A DNA stretch of 64,000 bases from Streptomyces sp. NRRL F-6131 (lineage in GTDB: Bacteria; Actinomycetota; Actinomycetes; Streptomycetales; Streptomycetaceae): contig JOHN01000031.1 in assembly GCA_000719695.1 (NCBI GenBank), forward strand, positions 1-64,000, written 5' to 3'. Made by a program: the position numbers and the translations under genes. Positions 42,458 to 51,411 of the stretch are shown here, one piece after another. The notes beneath the pieces were generated by a model. The model searched no databases, was not told the DNA's origin, and worked only from the letters and a program-made list of their open reading frames with translations. Positions within the stretch are counted from its first letter, which is position 1. Every line of letters starts with the position of its first letter.

Positions 42458-45436
42458 CTACGGCGCGGGGGGTGAGAGGGGCTCGGTGTGCTGTCGGGAG
42501 ATGAGGTCCGCCACGGGGGAGGCCTCCGGCACACCGAGCCGCGTGAAGACGGCGTGGGCCTCGCGCAGACACGCCAGACCGCGGGCTGGCTGGGCGAGGC
42601 CGAGCAGCGCCTCGCCCAGTGCGGCGTTCGCCAGGCCCTGGCAGTAGGCGGAGTCCATCTCCAGCCCGATCGCCAGCGACTCCTCGGCCGCCTCCGCCGC
42701 CTCGGCCTGCTGGCCGGCGGCGAGCAGCGAGGAGGAGAGCCGGGCGAGGGTGTAGCCCTCCCGCAGGCGGTTCTGCTGCGACCGGTAGAGCCGGTGGGAC
42801 TCGCGCAGGTGCTCGACGGCACTGGTCGGATCGTCGGCCGAGGAGAGCACCACACCGAGCTGGTACAGCGTGTCGGCCAGGCACGGCCCGTTCTTCGAGG
42901 CGCGCGCGGTGGCGACCGCCTCGGTGACGGAGCGGACGGCCGTGTCGACCATGCCCAGGCCGAGCTGCGCGCGGGCCATGTTGCCGAGCAGCCTGGCCTC
43001 GCCGATCGGGGCGCCGACCACCCGGCTGATGGCGAGGGCCTGCTCGAAGAACGGCAGTGCCTCCGAGGGGCGGTTGGCGAGGCTGAGGATGATTCCCAGG
43101 TCGTTGGAGGCGGCCGACCGCAGAACGGTCATGTCTTCGGTCGCCTGGAGCCCCAGGCTCTTGCGCAGGGAGTGTTCGGCGCTCTGGAAGTCGTTGGTGA
43201 TCGACTGCAGGGTGCCGAAGGCGAAGTGCACGCGGGCGAGGGCGGCGGAGTCCGCGTACGACGCCGCGCTCAGGTCCGCGGTCTCCAGCATCTGCCGGAC
43301 CCGGGGGCCGTGCGTCGGGTCCTCGACCAGGCTGTTCAGGACGATCAGCAGGTCGACGGCGGGGCGCAGCAGGGCGGCCGGCCCCTGGACCGCGGCTTCG
43401 ACCGAGCTGAGCAGCAGGCCGATCTCCGCGCGGAGCCACTCCCGGGCGTAGCCGTTCGTGACGAGGGGGACACCGGCGGACCCGGGCGCGTTGAGCGGCT
43501 CGGGGAGCTGGTCGTCGGGCTCGATGGCCTGCGCGGCGTTGCGGACCGTCGCGAGCAGGAGGTCGAGCAGTCGCAGCACGGCGGATCGCTGCTCCTCCAC
43601 GTCCCCGGACCGTTCGTTCTGCCGCTGCGCGTAGAGCCGGAGCAGGTCGTGGTACCGGTAGCGGCCCGGGGTGAAGCACTCGAGCATGTTGGCCTCGACG
43701 AGCGCCTCGGCGAGGTCCTCGGCGGCGCGCTCGTCGGTGCCGAGCAGCGCGGCGGCGGCCGCCAGCGGGAAGTCCGGCGAGTCGATCAGCGCGAGCAGGC
43801 GGAAGGCCCGGGCCTCGGCGGGGGACAGCTGCCCGTAGCCGAGCCCGATGGTGGTCTCCACGGCGAGGTTGCCGAGCTGGAGCTCGTCAAGGCGGCGCCG
43901 CTGATCGGCTAACCGACGGGCGAGGTCCGAGACGCTCCACCGGGGCCGGCTGGCGAGCCGGGCGGCGGCGATGCGGACGGCGAGCGGCAGGAAGCCGCAG
44001 GCGGACACCACGGCCATGGCCGCGTCCCGTTCGGCGGCGACGCGCTGCTCACCGACGATCGCGGAGAAGAGCGCCAGCGCCTCCTCCGGGGTCAGCTCCT
44101 CGACGTCCACCAGGTGGGCGCCGGGGATGCCGGCCAGCCGGGAACGGCTGGTGGCGAGTACCGCGCAGCTGGAGACCCCGGGGATCAGCGGGCGGATCTG
44201 TTCGGCGTCCTGGGCGTTGTCGAGCAGGATCAGCATCCGCCGGCTGGCGAGCAGCGACCGGTAGAGCGCGGCGCGCTGCTCCAGCGAGTCCGGGTTCTCG
44301 GTGACACCGAGCGCGTGCAGGAAGTCACCGAGCACCACGGCGGGGTCGGACGGCGAGGCACCCGCGCCGCGCAGGTCCACGTAGAGCTGTCCGTCCGGGA
44401 ACTCCGCGCGGACCCGGTGGGCGACGTGCACGGCGAGCGTGGTTTTGCCGACGCCGCCGATACCGGCCAGCGACGTGACCACCACGGCCTGGCCGGTGGC
44501 GTTCATCAGGACGGTCGAGAGATCGGCGACCATGTCGGCCCGGCCGCTGAAGTCGGAGACGTCGGCCGGGAGTTGGGCCGGGGCCGGCGGGGCTGCGGGC
44601 CCCTCCTCCCGGGCGGCGGGCAGCGGTGCGGGGGCGGCCGGGAGGGCGAGTGCCGGGTCGGCGGCGAGGATCCGGGCGTGCATGGTGGACAGTCCGGCGC
44701 CCGGTTCGACGCCGAGTTCGTCGATCAGCAGCTTCCGGGTGTCGGTGTAGACGCCGAGTGCCTCGGCCTGCCGGCCGCAGCGGTACAGCGCGAGCATCAG
44801 GAGCTCGCGCAACCGCTCGCGCAGCGGGTGCTCGGCGGTGAGCGCGTTCAGCTCGCCGACCACCTCGGCGTGCAGGCCGATGTCCAGCGCGACCGCGCAG
44901 CGCTCCTCGGCCACCGACACCTGGCGCTCCGCGAGCCGCAGCCGTTGGGAGTCCGCGTACGGCCCGGGGACGCCGGTGAGCGGCCGGCCGGCGAACAGCG
45001 CCAGCGAGCGGACCAGCAGCTGGTGGGCGTTGTCGAGGTCGCCGGCGCTCCGGGCGGTCGCCGCCTCGACGGCGAGGTGCTCGAACACGGTCATGTCGAG
45101 GGACTCGCCGGGGATCTGCAGGGCGTAGCCGTCGGCGACCGAGACCAGGAACTCGGCGGGCCGGCGCACCTCGCGGCGGGGCTCGATGACCGTGCGCAGC
45201 CGGGAGACGTAGGTGCGCAGCGCGGCGACGGCCTGGGCGGGCGGCCGGTCGCCCCAGAGTCCGTCGACCAGGTCCTGGGTGGTGACCGGTCGGCCGGCGT
45301 GGAGCAGGAGCATCGTCAGGACGGCCTGCTGCTGGGGGGAGCCGAGGGCGAGCTGCTTGCCGTCGAGCCAGGCCTGGACCGGACCGAGTACCTGGAAGCG
45401 CAGCGCCGGAGCCGGCGGCGTCTCCCGAAACTCCAT
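42458..45436 (-). CDS. AfsR/SARP regulator with NB-ARC and TPR domains (TTA codon)
   Basis: This 992-residue large SARP has a winged-helix OmpR-type DNA-binding domain (about 10-105), a BTAD helical domain (about 110-258), an Ala/Pro linker and an NB-ARC ATPase with P-loop GIGGVGKTT (325-333), Walker B-like MLILLDNAQD (401-410) and GFLPLAV (481-487). A helical/TPR region runs from about 690 to the end. Such proteins activate secondary-metabolite or developmental genes; the NB-ARC/TPR part acts as a ligand-gated switch in relatives. Codon 509 (positions 43912-43910) is TTA, so full translation needs the bldA leucine tRNA. The start has GGGGGA 5 nt upstream. It is divergent from two tiny genes. 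Confidence 0.95.
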   Translation of the reverse strand: MEFRETPPAPALRFQVLGPVQAWLDGKQLALGSPQQQAVLTMLLLHAGRPVTTQDLVDGLWGDRPPAQAVAALRTYVSRLRTVIEPRREVRRPAEFLVSVADGYALQIPGESLDMTVFEHLAVEAATARSAGDLDNAHQLLVRSLALFAGRPLTGVPGPYADSQRLRLAERQVSVAEERCAVALDIGLHAEVVGELNALTAEHPLRERLRELLMLALYRCGRQAEALGVYTDTRKLLIDELGVEPGAGLSTMHARILAADPALALPAAPAPLPAAREEGPAAPPAPAQLPADVSDFSGRADMVADLSTVLMNATGQAVVVTSLAGIGGVGKTTLAVHVAHRVRAEFPDGQLYVDLRGAGASPSDPAVVLGDFLHALGVTENPDSLEQRAALYRSLLASRRMLILLDNAQDAEQIRPLIPGVSSCAVLATSRSRLAGIPGAHLVDVEELTPEEALALFSAIVGEQRVAAERDAAMAVVSACGFLPLAVRIAAARLASRPRWSVSDLARRLADQRRRLDELQLGNLAVETTIGLGYGQLSPAEARAFRLLALIDSPDFPLAAAAALLGTDERAAEDLAEALVEANMLECFTPGRYRYHDLLRLYAQRQNERSGDVEEQRSAVLRLLDLLLATVRNAAQAIEPDDQLPEPLNAPGSAGVPLVTNGYAREWLRAEIGLLLSSVEAAVQGPAALLRPAVDLLIVLNSLVEDPTHGPRVRQMLETADLSAASYADSAALARVHFAFGTLQSITNDFQSAEHSLRKSLGLQATEDMTVLRSAASNDLGIILSLANRPSEALPFFEQALAISRVVGAPIGEARLLGNMARAQLGLGMVDTAVRSVTEAVATARASKNGPCLADTLYQLGVVLSSADDPTSAVEHLRESHRLYRSQQNRLREGYTLARLSSSLLAAGQQAEAAEAAEESLAIGLEMDSAYCQGLANAALGEALLGLAQPARGLACLREAHAVFTRLGVPEASPVADLISRQHTEPLSPPAP

Positions 45437-45553
45437 GTAGTCCCCCGATGGCCTGATGTCGATTTCCCGGTAGGGCGCTCGGCGGTTCCGCCGTTGTGGT
45501 GGCTTCAGCTTAGGCGGGGGGCCGACTCTGCCGGACGGCACGGTCAGCCGCAC

Positions 45554-45570
45554 GATGTTTATCGGACATT
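45554..45570. promoter_or_regulatory. 17-bp palindrome in the SARP/peptide intergenic region
   Basis: GATGTT-TATCG-GACATT. Compared with the copy at 42312-42328, the outer C-G pair is replaced by T-A, so symmetry in the ATGT/ACAT core is kept. The site lies 118 bases before the SARP start and 84 before the first small gene. Confidence 0.6.
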
Positions 45571-45586
45571 TAATCAACCCTACGAT
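45558..45586 (+). promoter_or_regulatory. Putative promoter of the small-peptide operon
   Basis: TTTATC (45558-45563) and TACGAT (45581-45586), 17 nt apart, are weak -35 and -10 candidates. The -35 falls inside the palindrome, so a bound regulator could act on this promoter. Confidence 0.4.
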
Positions 45587-45653
45587 ACTGACTCGGCGCC
45601 CGCGCCAAGCCGGTGGGGCGGAAGACACTTGATGACCGAAAGGCGGTCCGTCC

Positions 45654-45920
45654 GTGGCCAACAACCAGAGCGAGACCCCTGTGCCGACCTTCCCGGCCGA
45701 AGAGGCTGCCGCGACGGAGGCGGGTCGGGCCGTCGAGGGAGCGGTCGCCGCCACCTCGGACCCCGCCGAGTACGCCGAGCCCACCGCGGACCACAAGGCC
45801 GACCTGGAGGACGACCTCTTCGGTGACGAGGGCGAGTACGTGCTGAAGCCGGACGCCCCGGCCACCGAGGAGCCGACCACGAAGCGCGAGCCGCAGGGGA
45901 TCATCTCCAGCCACCCGTAG
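45654..45920 (+). CDS. 88-residue acidic protein ending in GIISSHP
   Basis: The GTG start has GAAAGG about 10 nt upstream. The protein is Ala/Glu/Asp/Pro-rich and acidic, without signal peptide or membrane segment, and matches no family I know. Its last seven residues, GIISSHP (82-88), follow a basic TKREPQ stretch and closely match the end (GIITGHP) of the next protein. The rest shows no similarity between the two. Codon usage has strong GC3, supporting coding. It could be a cytosolic precursor with a C-terminal core, or a protein that competes with or carries the peptide. It is 36 bases from the next gene, probably co-transcribed. Confidence 0.75.
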   Translation: MANNQSETPVPTFPAEEAAATEAGRAVEGAVAATSDPAEYAEPTADHKADLEDDLFGDEGEYVLKPDAPATEEPTTKREPQGIISSHP

Positions 45921-45956
45921 GACGGATCGCCACCAGCAGTTCCGGGGGGAACACAC

Positions 45957-46070
45957 GTGAAGCACCTCCGTCGCCTCGCGATCGTCGCCGTCTCGACGAT
46001 CGTGGTGACCACCGGCTACGTCGTGACGGCCACCGGCGCCTCCGCCGGCATCATCACCGGCCACCCGTAG
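45957..46070 (+). CDS. 37-residue secreted pre-peptide, predicted mature GIITGHP
   Basis: This very short gene has an excellent ribosome site (GGGGGGA, 6 nt before GTG 45957). The product has a basic N-terminus (MKHLRR), a hydrophobic core (about 7-24) and a textbook signal-peptidase site TGASA|G after residue 30, leaving only the heptapeptide GIITGHP. No catalytic or structural domain is possible at this size. The layout (export signal plus a 5-8-residue C-terminal product) is that of Phr/PapR/NprX-type signalling peptides in Firmicutes. A TPR-containing SARP gene lies across the shared promoter region. A terminator follows 15 bases after the stop. Secretion and processing are inferred. Confidence 0.75.
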   Translation: MKHLRRLAIVAVSTIVVTTGYVVTATGASAGIITGHP

Positions 46071-46084
46071 CCCTCCAGCGCCCG

Positions 46085-46121
46085 AGCGCCCCGCACCCCG
46101 CCACCGGGGGTGCGGGGCGCT
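46085..46121 (+). terminator. Terminator of the small-peptide operon
   Basis: A 15-bp stem (46085-46099 with 46107-46121) and a 7-nt loop start 15 bases after the stop of the 37-residue gene. Confidence 0.9.
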
Positions 46122-46428
46122 TGCTCGCGCGGGTGCGAAGAGATTCCGAACCGCCAATTCCCGGTTGATACCGGCGGAAATCACCCATGTGTATACGAGT
46201 CGATTCTCGTGGCGGTCTCCGACGGCGCCGTTTCGACCGCCGTCCGGTCCGGGAGTCGCGCGCGTCCGCGGACCCCGGAGCATTCGCCGGAATTCCGGCA
46301 CATGCCCCTGACATATGTCCTTCGACGGTACCCCGCGGACCGGCCGCCCTCGTCGACGCCGACGGCCGGCCGGCCCGGCCGGTGGCCGGAACTCGTCGGC
46401 GGGCTTGCCCCCGGTCCCGGGCGGGTGG
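46122..46428. other. Intergenic region between peptide operon and GntR-associated gene
   Basis: About 300 bases without a convincing gene. The left half (46130-46220) is of low GC with a small hairpin (ACGAG 46196-46200, CTCGT 46207-46211). The palindrome GCCGGAATTCCGGC at 46286-46299 is perfect. Overlapping open frames here have no family features. Confidence 0.5.
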
Positions 46429-46716
46429 TCAGGCCGCGTGGGCGGGGGTGGCCGGCGCGGGGTCGGCGCGGCCGGCGGGTCTGGTGGGGTCGGCCGGCTC
46501 GGCGTCGGTCGCGCCGCCGCTCCCGCCGTCGGCCGGGTCGGCCGGGGTGACGTGCTCGGGTCGGGCGGTCCACTCGCAGCCGCCCTCGGGCGGGCGGAGG
46601 TAGTGCTCCCCGCCGATGGTGTCCATGTAGATGCCGGTGCGTCCGGTCCTGGTGTCGAGGACGGATTCCCCCACGCGCGGCCGGTAGGCCGCGGCGGCGC
46701 GCTTTCGGATGCTCAC
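46429..46716 (-). CDS. 95-residue protein divergent from the GntR regulator
   Basis: This small soluble protein has a recognisable core (RPRVGESVLDTRTGRTGIYM, then GEHYLRPPEGGCEWTARPEHV). That pattern recurs in short streptomycete proteins encoded next to GntR regulators, including those of integrative elements. The last 35 residues are low-complexity Ala/Pro/Asp. It starts at GTG 46716 with AAGGAG upstream; the longer frame from 46857 would run through the operator. Function unknown; probably under control of the divergent GntR protein. Confidence 0.75.
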   Translation of the reverse strand: MSIRKRAAAAYRPRVGESVLDTRTGRTGIYMDTIGGEHYLRPPEGGCEWTARPEHVTPADPADGGSGGATDAEPADPTRPAGRADPAPATPAHAA

Positions 46717-46822
46717 CGCGCTGCTCCTTGCTGCTCCGGTGCGGGCGCGGCGACGGTGGTGGCCGGCCCTGGTCGCTGTCGTGGCTTGGCTTTGGTTCGG
46801 CTCTGCTCGGCGACTACCCAGC

Positions 46823-46852
46823 ATCTCTAGAGAAGCTAATATCTCTAGAGAT
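46823..46852. promoter_or_regulatory. Twin GntR operators
   Basis: ATCTCTAGAGAT (46841-46852) is a perfect 12-bp palindrome, and ATCTCTAGAGAA (46823-46834) is an 11/12 copy, 18 bp apart (centre to centre), in the gap between the GntR gene and its divergent neighbour. AT-rich CTCTAGAG-type sites are usual for this regulator subfamily. Confidence 0.8.
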
Positions 46853-46934
46853 GTCAACGGTCCAGCCGGTCCTATCGGCTTACCGGCGGCCGCGGACGCG
46901 CCTACGATTTCCGAGAGGGACGAGGGAGAAGGCG

Positions 46935-47696
46935 ATGGTCGGCAGCAGCAGCGGCGAGAAGCAGCCCAAGTACCAACGGATCGCCGACACCCTGAAGGCG
47001 GCCATCGACTCCGGCGAGTACCGGGCGGGCGACCGGCTCCCCGGCGAGAACGACCTCATGGACGCCTACGGCGTGGCCCGGATGACCGCCCGTCAGGCGC
47101 TGGGCGTGCTGCAGAGCGAGGGCATCGCCGAGGCCCGTCGCGGGGCGGGCGTCTTCGTCCGGGACTTCCGGCCGCTGCGCCGGCGCGGGATCCAGCGGCT
47201 CGCCCAGGGGCAGTGGGGCTCGGGCCGGTCGATATGGTCGGCGGACATCGACAACCGCAGCCTGGTCGTCGACCAGGTCTCGGTCACCGAGCAGGGCGCA
47301 CCGGAGCACGTGGCCCGGGTGCTCGGGGTCGACCCGGGCGAACCGATGTGCGTCCGGCACCGCCGCTTCGTGCTGGACGGCAAGCCGGTGCTGCTGTCGA
47401 CCTCGTACCTGCCGGCCGGACTGGTCGCGGGCACGGCCATCACCCGCGAGGACACCGGCCCGGGCGGCACCTACGCCCGGCTGGCGGAGATCGGGGCCAA
47501 GCCGGTGCACTTCCGCGAGGAGGTCCGCTCCCGGATGCCGAGCGGGGAGGAGGGCGCCCGCCTGGAACTCTCGGCCGGTACTCCGGTGATCCTCATCTGC
47601 CGGACCGCCTTCGCCGACGAGGGCCAGGTCGTCGAGCTGAACGAGATGATCCTGGACGCGGCGTCCTACGTCCTGGAGTACGACTTCGACGCCTGA
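46935..47696 (+). CDS. GntR-family regulator with UTRA domain
   Basis: The 253-residue HutC-subfamily regulator has a winged helix (about 10-78, YQRIADTLKAAIDSGEYRAGDRLPGENDLMDAYGVARMTARQAL) and a UTRA ligand domain (about 95-245). The ATG at 46935 has AGGGAGAAGG upstream. Twin TCTCTAGAGA sites in the divergent region point to repression of both promoters. The family resembles regulators of actinomycete integrative elements as well as sugar-uptake regulators; no integrase or transport gene is adjacent, so it looks like an isolated cassette. Confidence 0.9.
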   Translation: MVGSSSGEKQPKYQRIADTLKAAIDSGEYRAGDRLPGENDLMDAYGVARMTARQALGVLQSEGIAEARRGAGVFVRDFRPLRRRGIQRLAQGQWGSGRSIWSADIDNRSLVVDQVSVTEQGAPEHVARVLGVDPGEPMCVRHRRFVLDGKPVLLSTSYLPAGLVAGTAITREDTGPGGTYARLAEIGAKPVHFREEVRSRMPSGEEGARLELSAGTPVILICRTAFADEGQVVELNEMILDAASYVLEYDFDA

Positions 47697-47760
47697 CGCC
47701 TGACGTCCGACGCCTGATGTCCGACATCCGACGCCTGACGCCCGACGCCCGATGCCGACG
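47691..47760. repeat. CCGACGCCTGA-type degenerate tandem repeats
   Basis: About eight copies of a short unit related to CTGACGTCCGACGC start at the end of the GntR gene and continue into the gap before fumarase. Confidence 0.7.
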
Positions 47761-47849
47761 GACCGCCGACGGACCGCCGGCGGGCCTCCGCGAACGGCAC
47801 CGCCCCGGCCGCGCGGGGCGGCCGGGGCGGGCGAGGTGCGGGGAGGGTG

Positions 47850-49517
<1,668 letters not shown>

Positions 49518-49688
49518 GGGGGCGGTCCTTAGGTGTCCAGTGTTGCCGGTGTTCCGGCTGCGTCGGCGAAGCACCCTGGAGGGCGAGAGCACCCTCAAGG
49601 GTAGGACCCGCCGATAACGCGCACGCGGGAAGGTCAGCCTGCGTGACCGGGGTCACCCGCCGGTGGCCGCCGGGCTTGCCCGGTTGAC

Positions 49689-49700
49689 TAGGCTGAGCCC
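49689..49700 (+). promoter_or_regulatory. Leaderless -10 element for the DUF1707 gene
   Basis: TAGGCT (49689-49694) followed by 6 nt and GTG at 49701; no ribosome site is visible. Confidence 0.55.
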
Positions 49701-50465
49701 GTGGACTACTCGCCGTCGAAGGACCCGCAGGACCAGCAGATGGACGATCAGGGGCAGGGGCCCGTACCGATGACCAAGTCCGGGGGGACACCGCCGGCCC
49801 GGCCCGCGCACGCGCCGGTGGCGGAGGCCGAGATGCGGGCCTCGGACGCCGACCGCGAACGGGTGGCGGAGCTGCTGCGCGACGCCTACGCCGAGGGGCG
49901 GCTGGACGTCGAGGAGCACGCCGAGCGGATCGAGGCGGCCTACGCGGCCAAGACCCTGGGCGAACTCGTGCCGCTGACCCGGGACCTCCCGGTGCACCGC
50001 GAGGTCTCCTTCGAGAAGCCGCCGCTCGGCGCCCCGGCGTCGGCCCCGCGCCCGGACGGCCCGGTGCGGCTGCCGGCCCGCAACGAGGCGCCGACCATGC
50101 TGGCGGTCTTCGGCGGATCGTCCCGCAAGGGGCGGTGGCGGGTGGGGTCGAACCTGCGGGCGGTGGCGATCTTCGGCGGGGTCGAGATCGACCTGACGGA
50201 CGCCGTGTTCGAGTCGCCCGAGGTGGTGATCGACGTGGTCGCGATCTTCGGCGGGGTGGAGATCAAGGTCCCGGAGAACGTCAGCCTGCACGGCGGCGGG
50301 GTCGGCATCTTCGGCGGCTTCGACGTCAAGGAGCAGACCGCGGCGGACCCGTACGCGCCGGTGGTGCGGGTGAAGGGCACCGCGGTGTTCGGCGGTTGCG
50401 AGGCCAAGCCGCGCCGGGGCAAGAAGCTCAAGGAGTGGGTGCGCAAGCAGCTCGGCGCGGACTAG
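49701..50465 (+). CDS. DUF1707 / LiaF-like domain protein
   Basis: The 254-residue soluble protein has a DUF1707 domain (about 45-100, MRASDADRERVAELLRDAYAEGRL and GELVPLTRDLP) followed by a beta-helix-like C-terminal region (about 130-235). IFGGVEIDL-, IFGGVEIKVPEN- and IFGGFDVKE-type turns there match the cell-wall-active antibiotic response (LiaF C-terminal) fold. Members are linked to envelope stress sensing in Gram-positives; the role in streptomycetes is not defined. Translation appears leaderless. Confidence 0.88.
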   Translation: MDYSPSKDPQDQQMDDQGQGPVPMTKSGGTPPARPAHAPVAEAEMRASDADRERVAELLRDAYAEGRLDVEEHAERIEAAYAAKTLGELVPLTRDLPVHREVSFEKPPLGAPASAPRPDGPVRLPARNEAPTMLAVFGGSSRKGRWRVGSNLRAVAIFGGVEIDLTDAVFESPEVVIDVVAIFGGVEIKVPENVSLHGGGVGIFGGFDVKEQTAADPYAPVVRVKGTAVFGGCEAKPRRGKKLKEWVRKQLGAD

Positions 50466-50566
50466 CCACGGTCCGGCCCGCGCGGCCCGGACCGTCCGGA
50501 CGCGGCCCTTCGGGCCCCGGGCGGCGCGTGCGGAACGACGGACTCCGCCCACCCGTGGTGGGCCCG

Positions 50567-50599
50567 GTGCCCGGTCGGGAGCAACTCCCGGCCGGGCAC
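50567..50599 (+). terminator. Hairpin between DUF1707 and WhiB genes
   Basis: A 15-bp stem (50567-50581 with 50585-50599, one G-U) and a CAA loop, about 100 bases after the DUF1707 stop. Confidence 0.65.
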
Positions 50600-50615
50600 T
50601 CGTCGTTGCTTCGGG

Positions 50616-50640
50616 TGCACGCTGTAGTCGGTTGCGTGCA
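50616..50640. promoter_or_regulatory. Inverted repeat upstream of the WhiB-like gene
   Basis: TGCACGC (50616-50622) and GCGTGCA (50634-50640) form a perfect 7-bp inverted repeat with an 11-nt spacer, 166 bases before the start codon. Confidence 0.4.
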
Positions 50641-50805
50641 GTGTGCATGAATCGCGTTGCCGTGGGGTAGTTCCTCTGGCACATCGCTTCTTGTACGGCT
50701 GCGTACCGGAGGCGGCCTGAGGCCGGCCCGGGTGTGAACGGGGGCCCGCAGCTGGGCAGGGGAGCGAGCTTCCCCGTGTCCGAGAGCCTCGTCAGGAGTA
50801 CGGCC

Positions 50806-51270
50806 GTGCTGCATCCGATCGAGTCCCGCACCACCTCGTCCGCCGCCCCGTCGTCGGCCGTCCCGTCGCCCGCCCCGTCGCCGGTCGTGCGGCCGTCCGC
50901 CGCCGCCTCCCCGGTGCTCGCGGCGCAGCTGCTGGACCGGCCCGCGGCCCCGCAGCCGGCCGGCGAGGACGATCCGTGGCACACCGCCGCGGCCTGCCGG
51001 CGGGACGAGGTGGGTCTGTTCTTCGCGCCGTCCAAGGAGCCCACCGCCGCCCGGCTGTCGCGCGAGGAGCAGGCGAAGCAGGTGTGCGCCCGGTGCCCGG
51101 TGCTGCTGGACTGCCGGGAGCACGCGCTGGCGCAGCCGGAGCCGTACGGGGTCTGGGGCGGGCTGACGGCCGCCGAGCGCCGGGTGGTGCTGGCGCGCCG
51201 CCGCCGCCGGGACGTCGAGCTGGTCGAGGCGGCCCGGGTGCCGGGGGCGCGGGGCCGGATCGCGGGGTGA
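50806..51270 (+). CDS. WhiB-family iron-sulfur transcription factor
   Basis: This 154-residue Wbl protein has four cluster-binding cysteines at C64, C94, C97 and C103 (AACRRDE, VCARCPVLLDC), the turn GVWGG at 115-119, and a basic C-terminal region RRVVLARRRRRDVE for DNA contact. Wbl proteins bind [4Fe-4S] and partner with the principal sigma factor. The N-terminal 55 residues are a Ser/Pro/Ala-rich extension. GTG 50806 is selected because AGGAG sits 7 nt upstream. Position between fumarase/DUF1707 and glpX matches the location I remember for WblI in streptomycetes, but the name is not certain. Confidence 0.93.
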   Translation: MLHPIESRTTSSAAPSSAVPSPAPSPVVRPSAAASPVLAAQLLDRPAAPQPAGEDDPWHTAAACRRDEVGLFFAPSKEPTAARLSREEQAKQVCARCPVLLDCREHALAQPEPYGVWGGLTAAERRVVLARRRRRDVELVEAARVPGARGRIAG

Positions 51271-51326
51271 GCGCCGGCCCCGGGCCGGGAGCGTCCGGCG
51301 GCGGGTGACGAGCCGCCGCACCGACG

Positions 51327-51367
51327 CCCGCGGCCTCGGCGAAGGGGGATTTCGCCGAGGCCGCGGG
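51327..51367. terminator. Bidirectional terminator between WhiB and glpX
   Basis: A perfect 17-bp stem (51327-51343 with 51351-51367) with a 7-nt loop between convergent genes. Confidence 0.9.
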
Positions 51368-51411
51368 TTCGTCGTGACCGGCCGCCCGCGGGCGGCCGGT
51401 CACCGGGTGGA

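Larger units (their letters stand above)
50466..50805 (+). other. Intergenic region before the WhiB-like gene
   Basis: A 340-base gap. It contains the hairpin 50567-50599 and the inverted repeat 50616-50640, both annotated separately. The stretch 50600-50700 has lower GC and probably holds the WhiB promoter. Confidence 0.55.

Noticed and set aside
46110..46603. Several overlapping ORFs (both strands) between the peptide operon and the GntR cassette
   Set aside because: Arg/Pro-rich, mutually overlapping, and partly antisense to the 95-residue gene that has a good ribosome site; none has family features.
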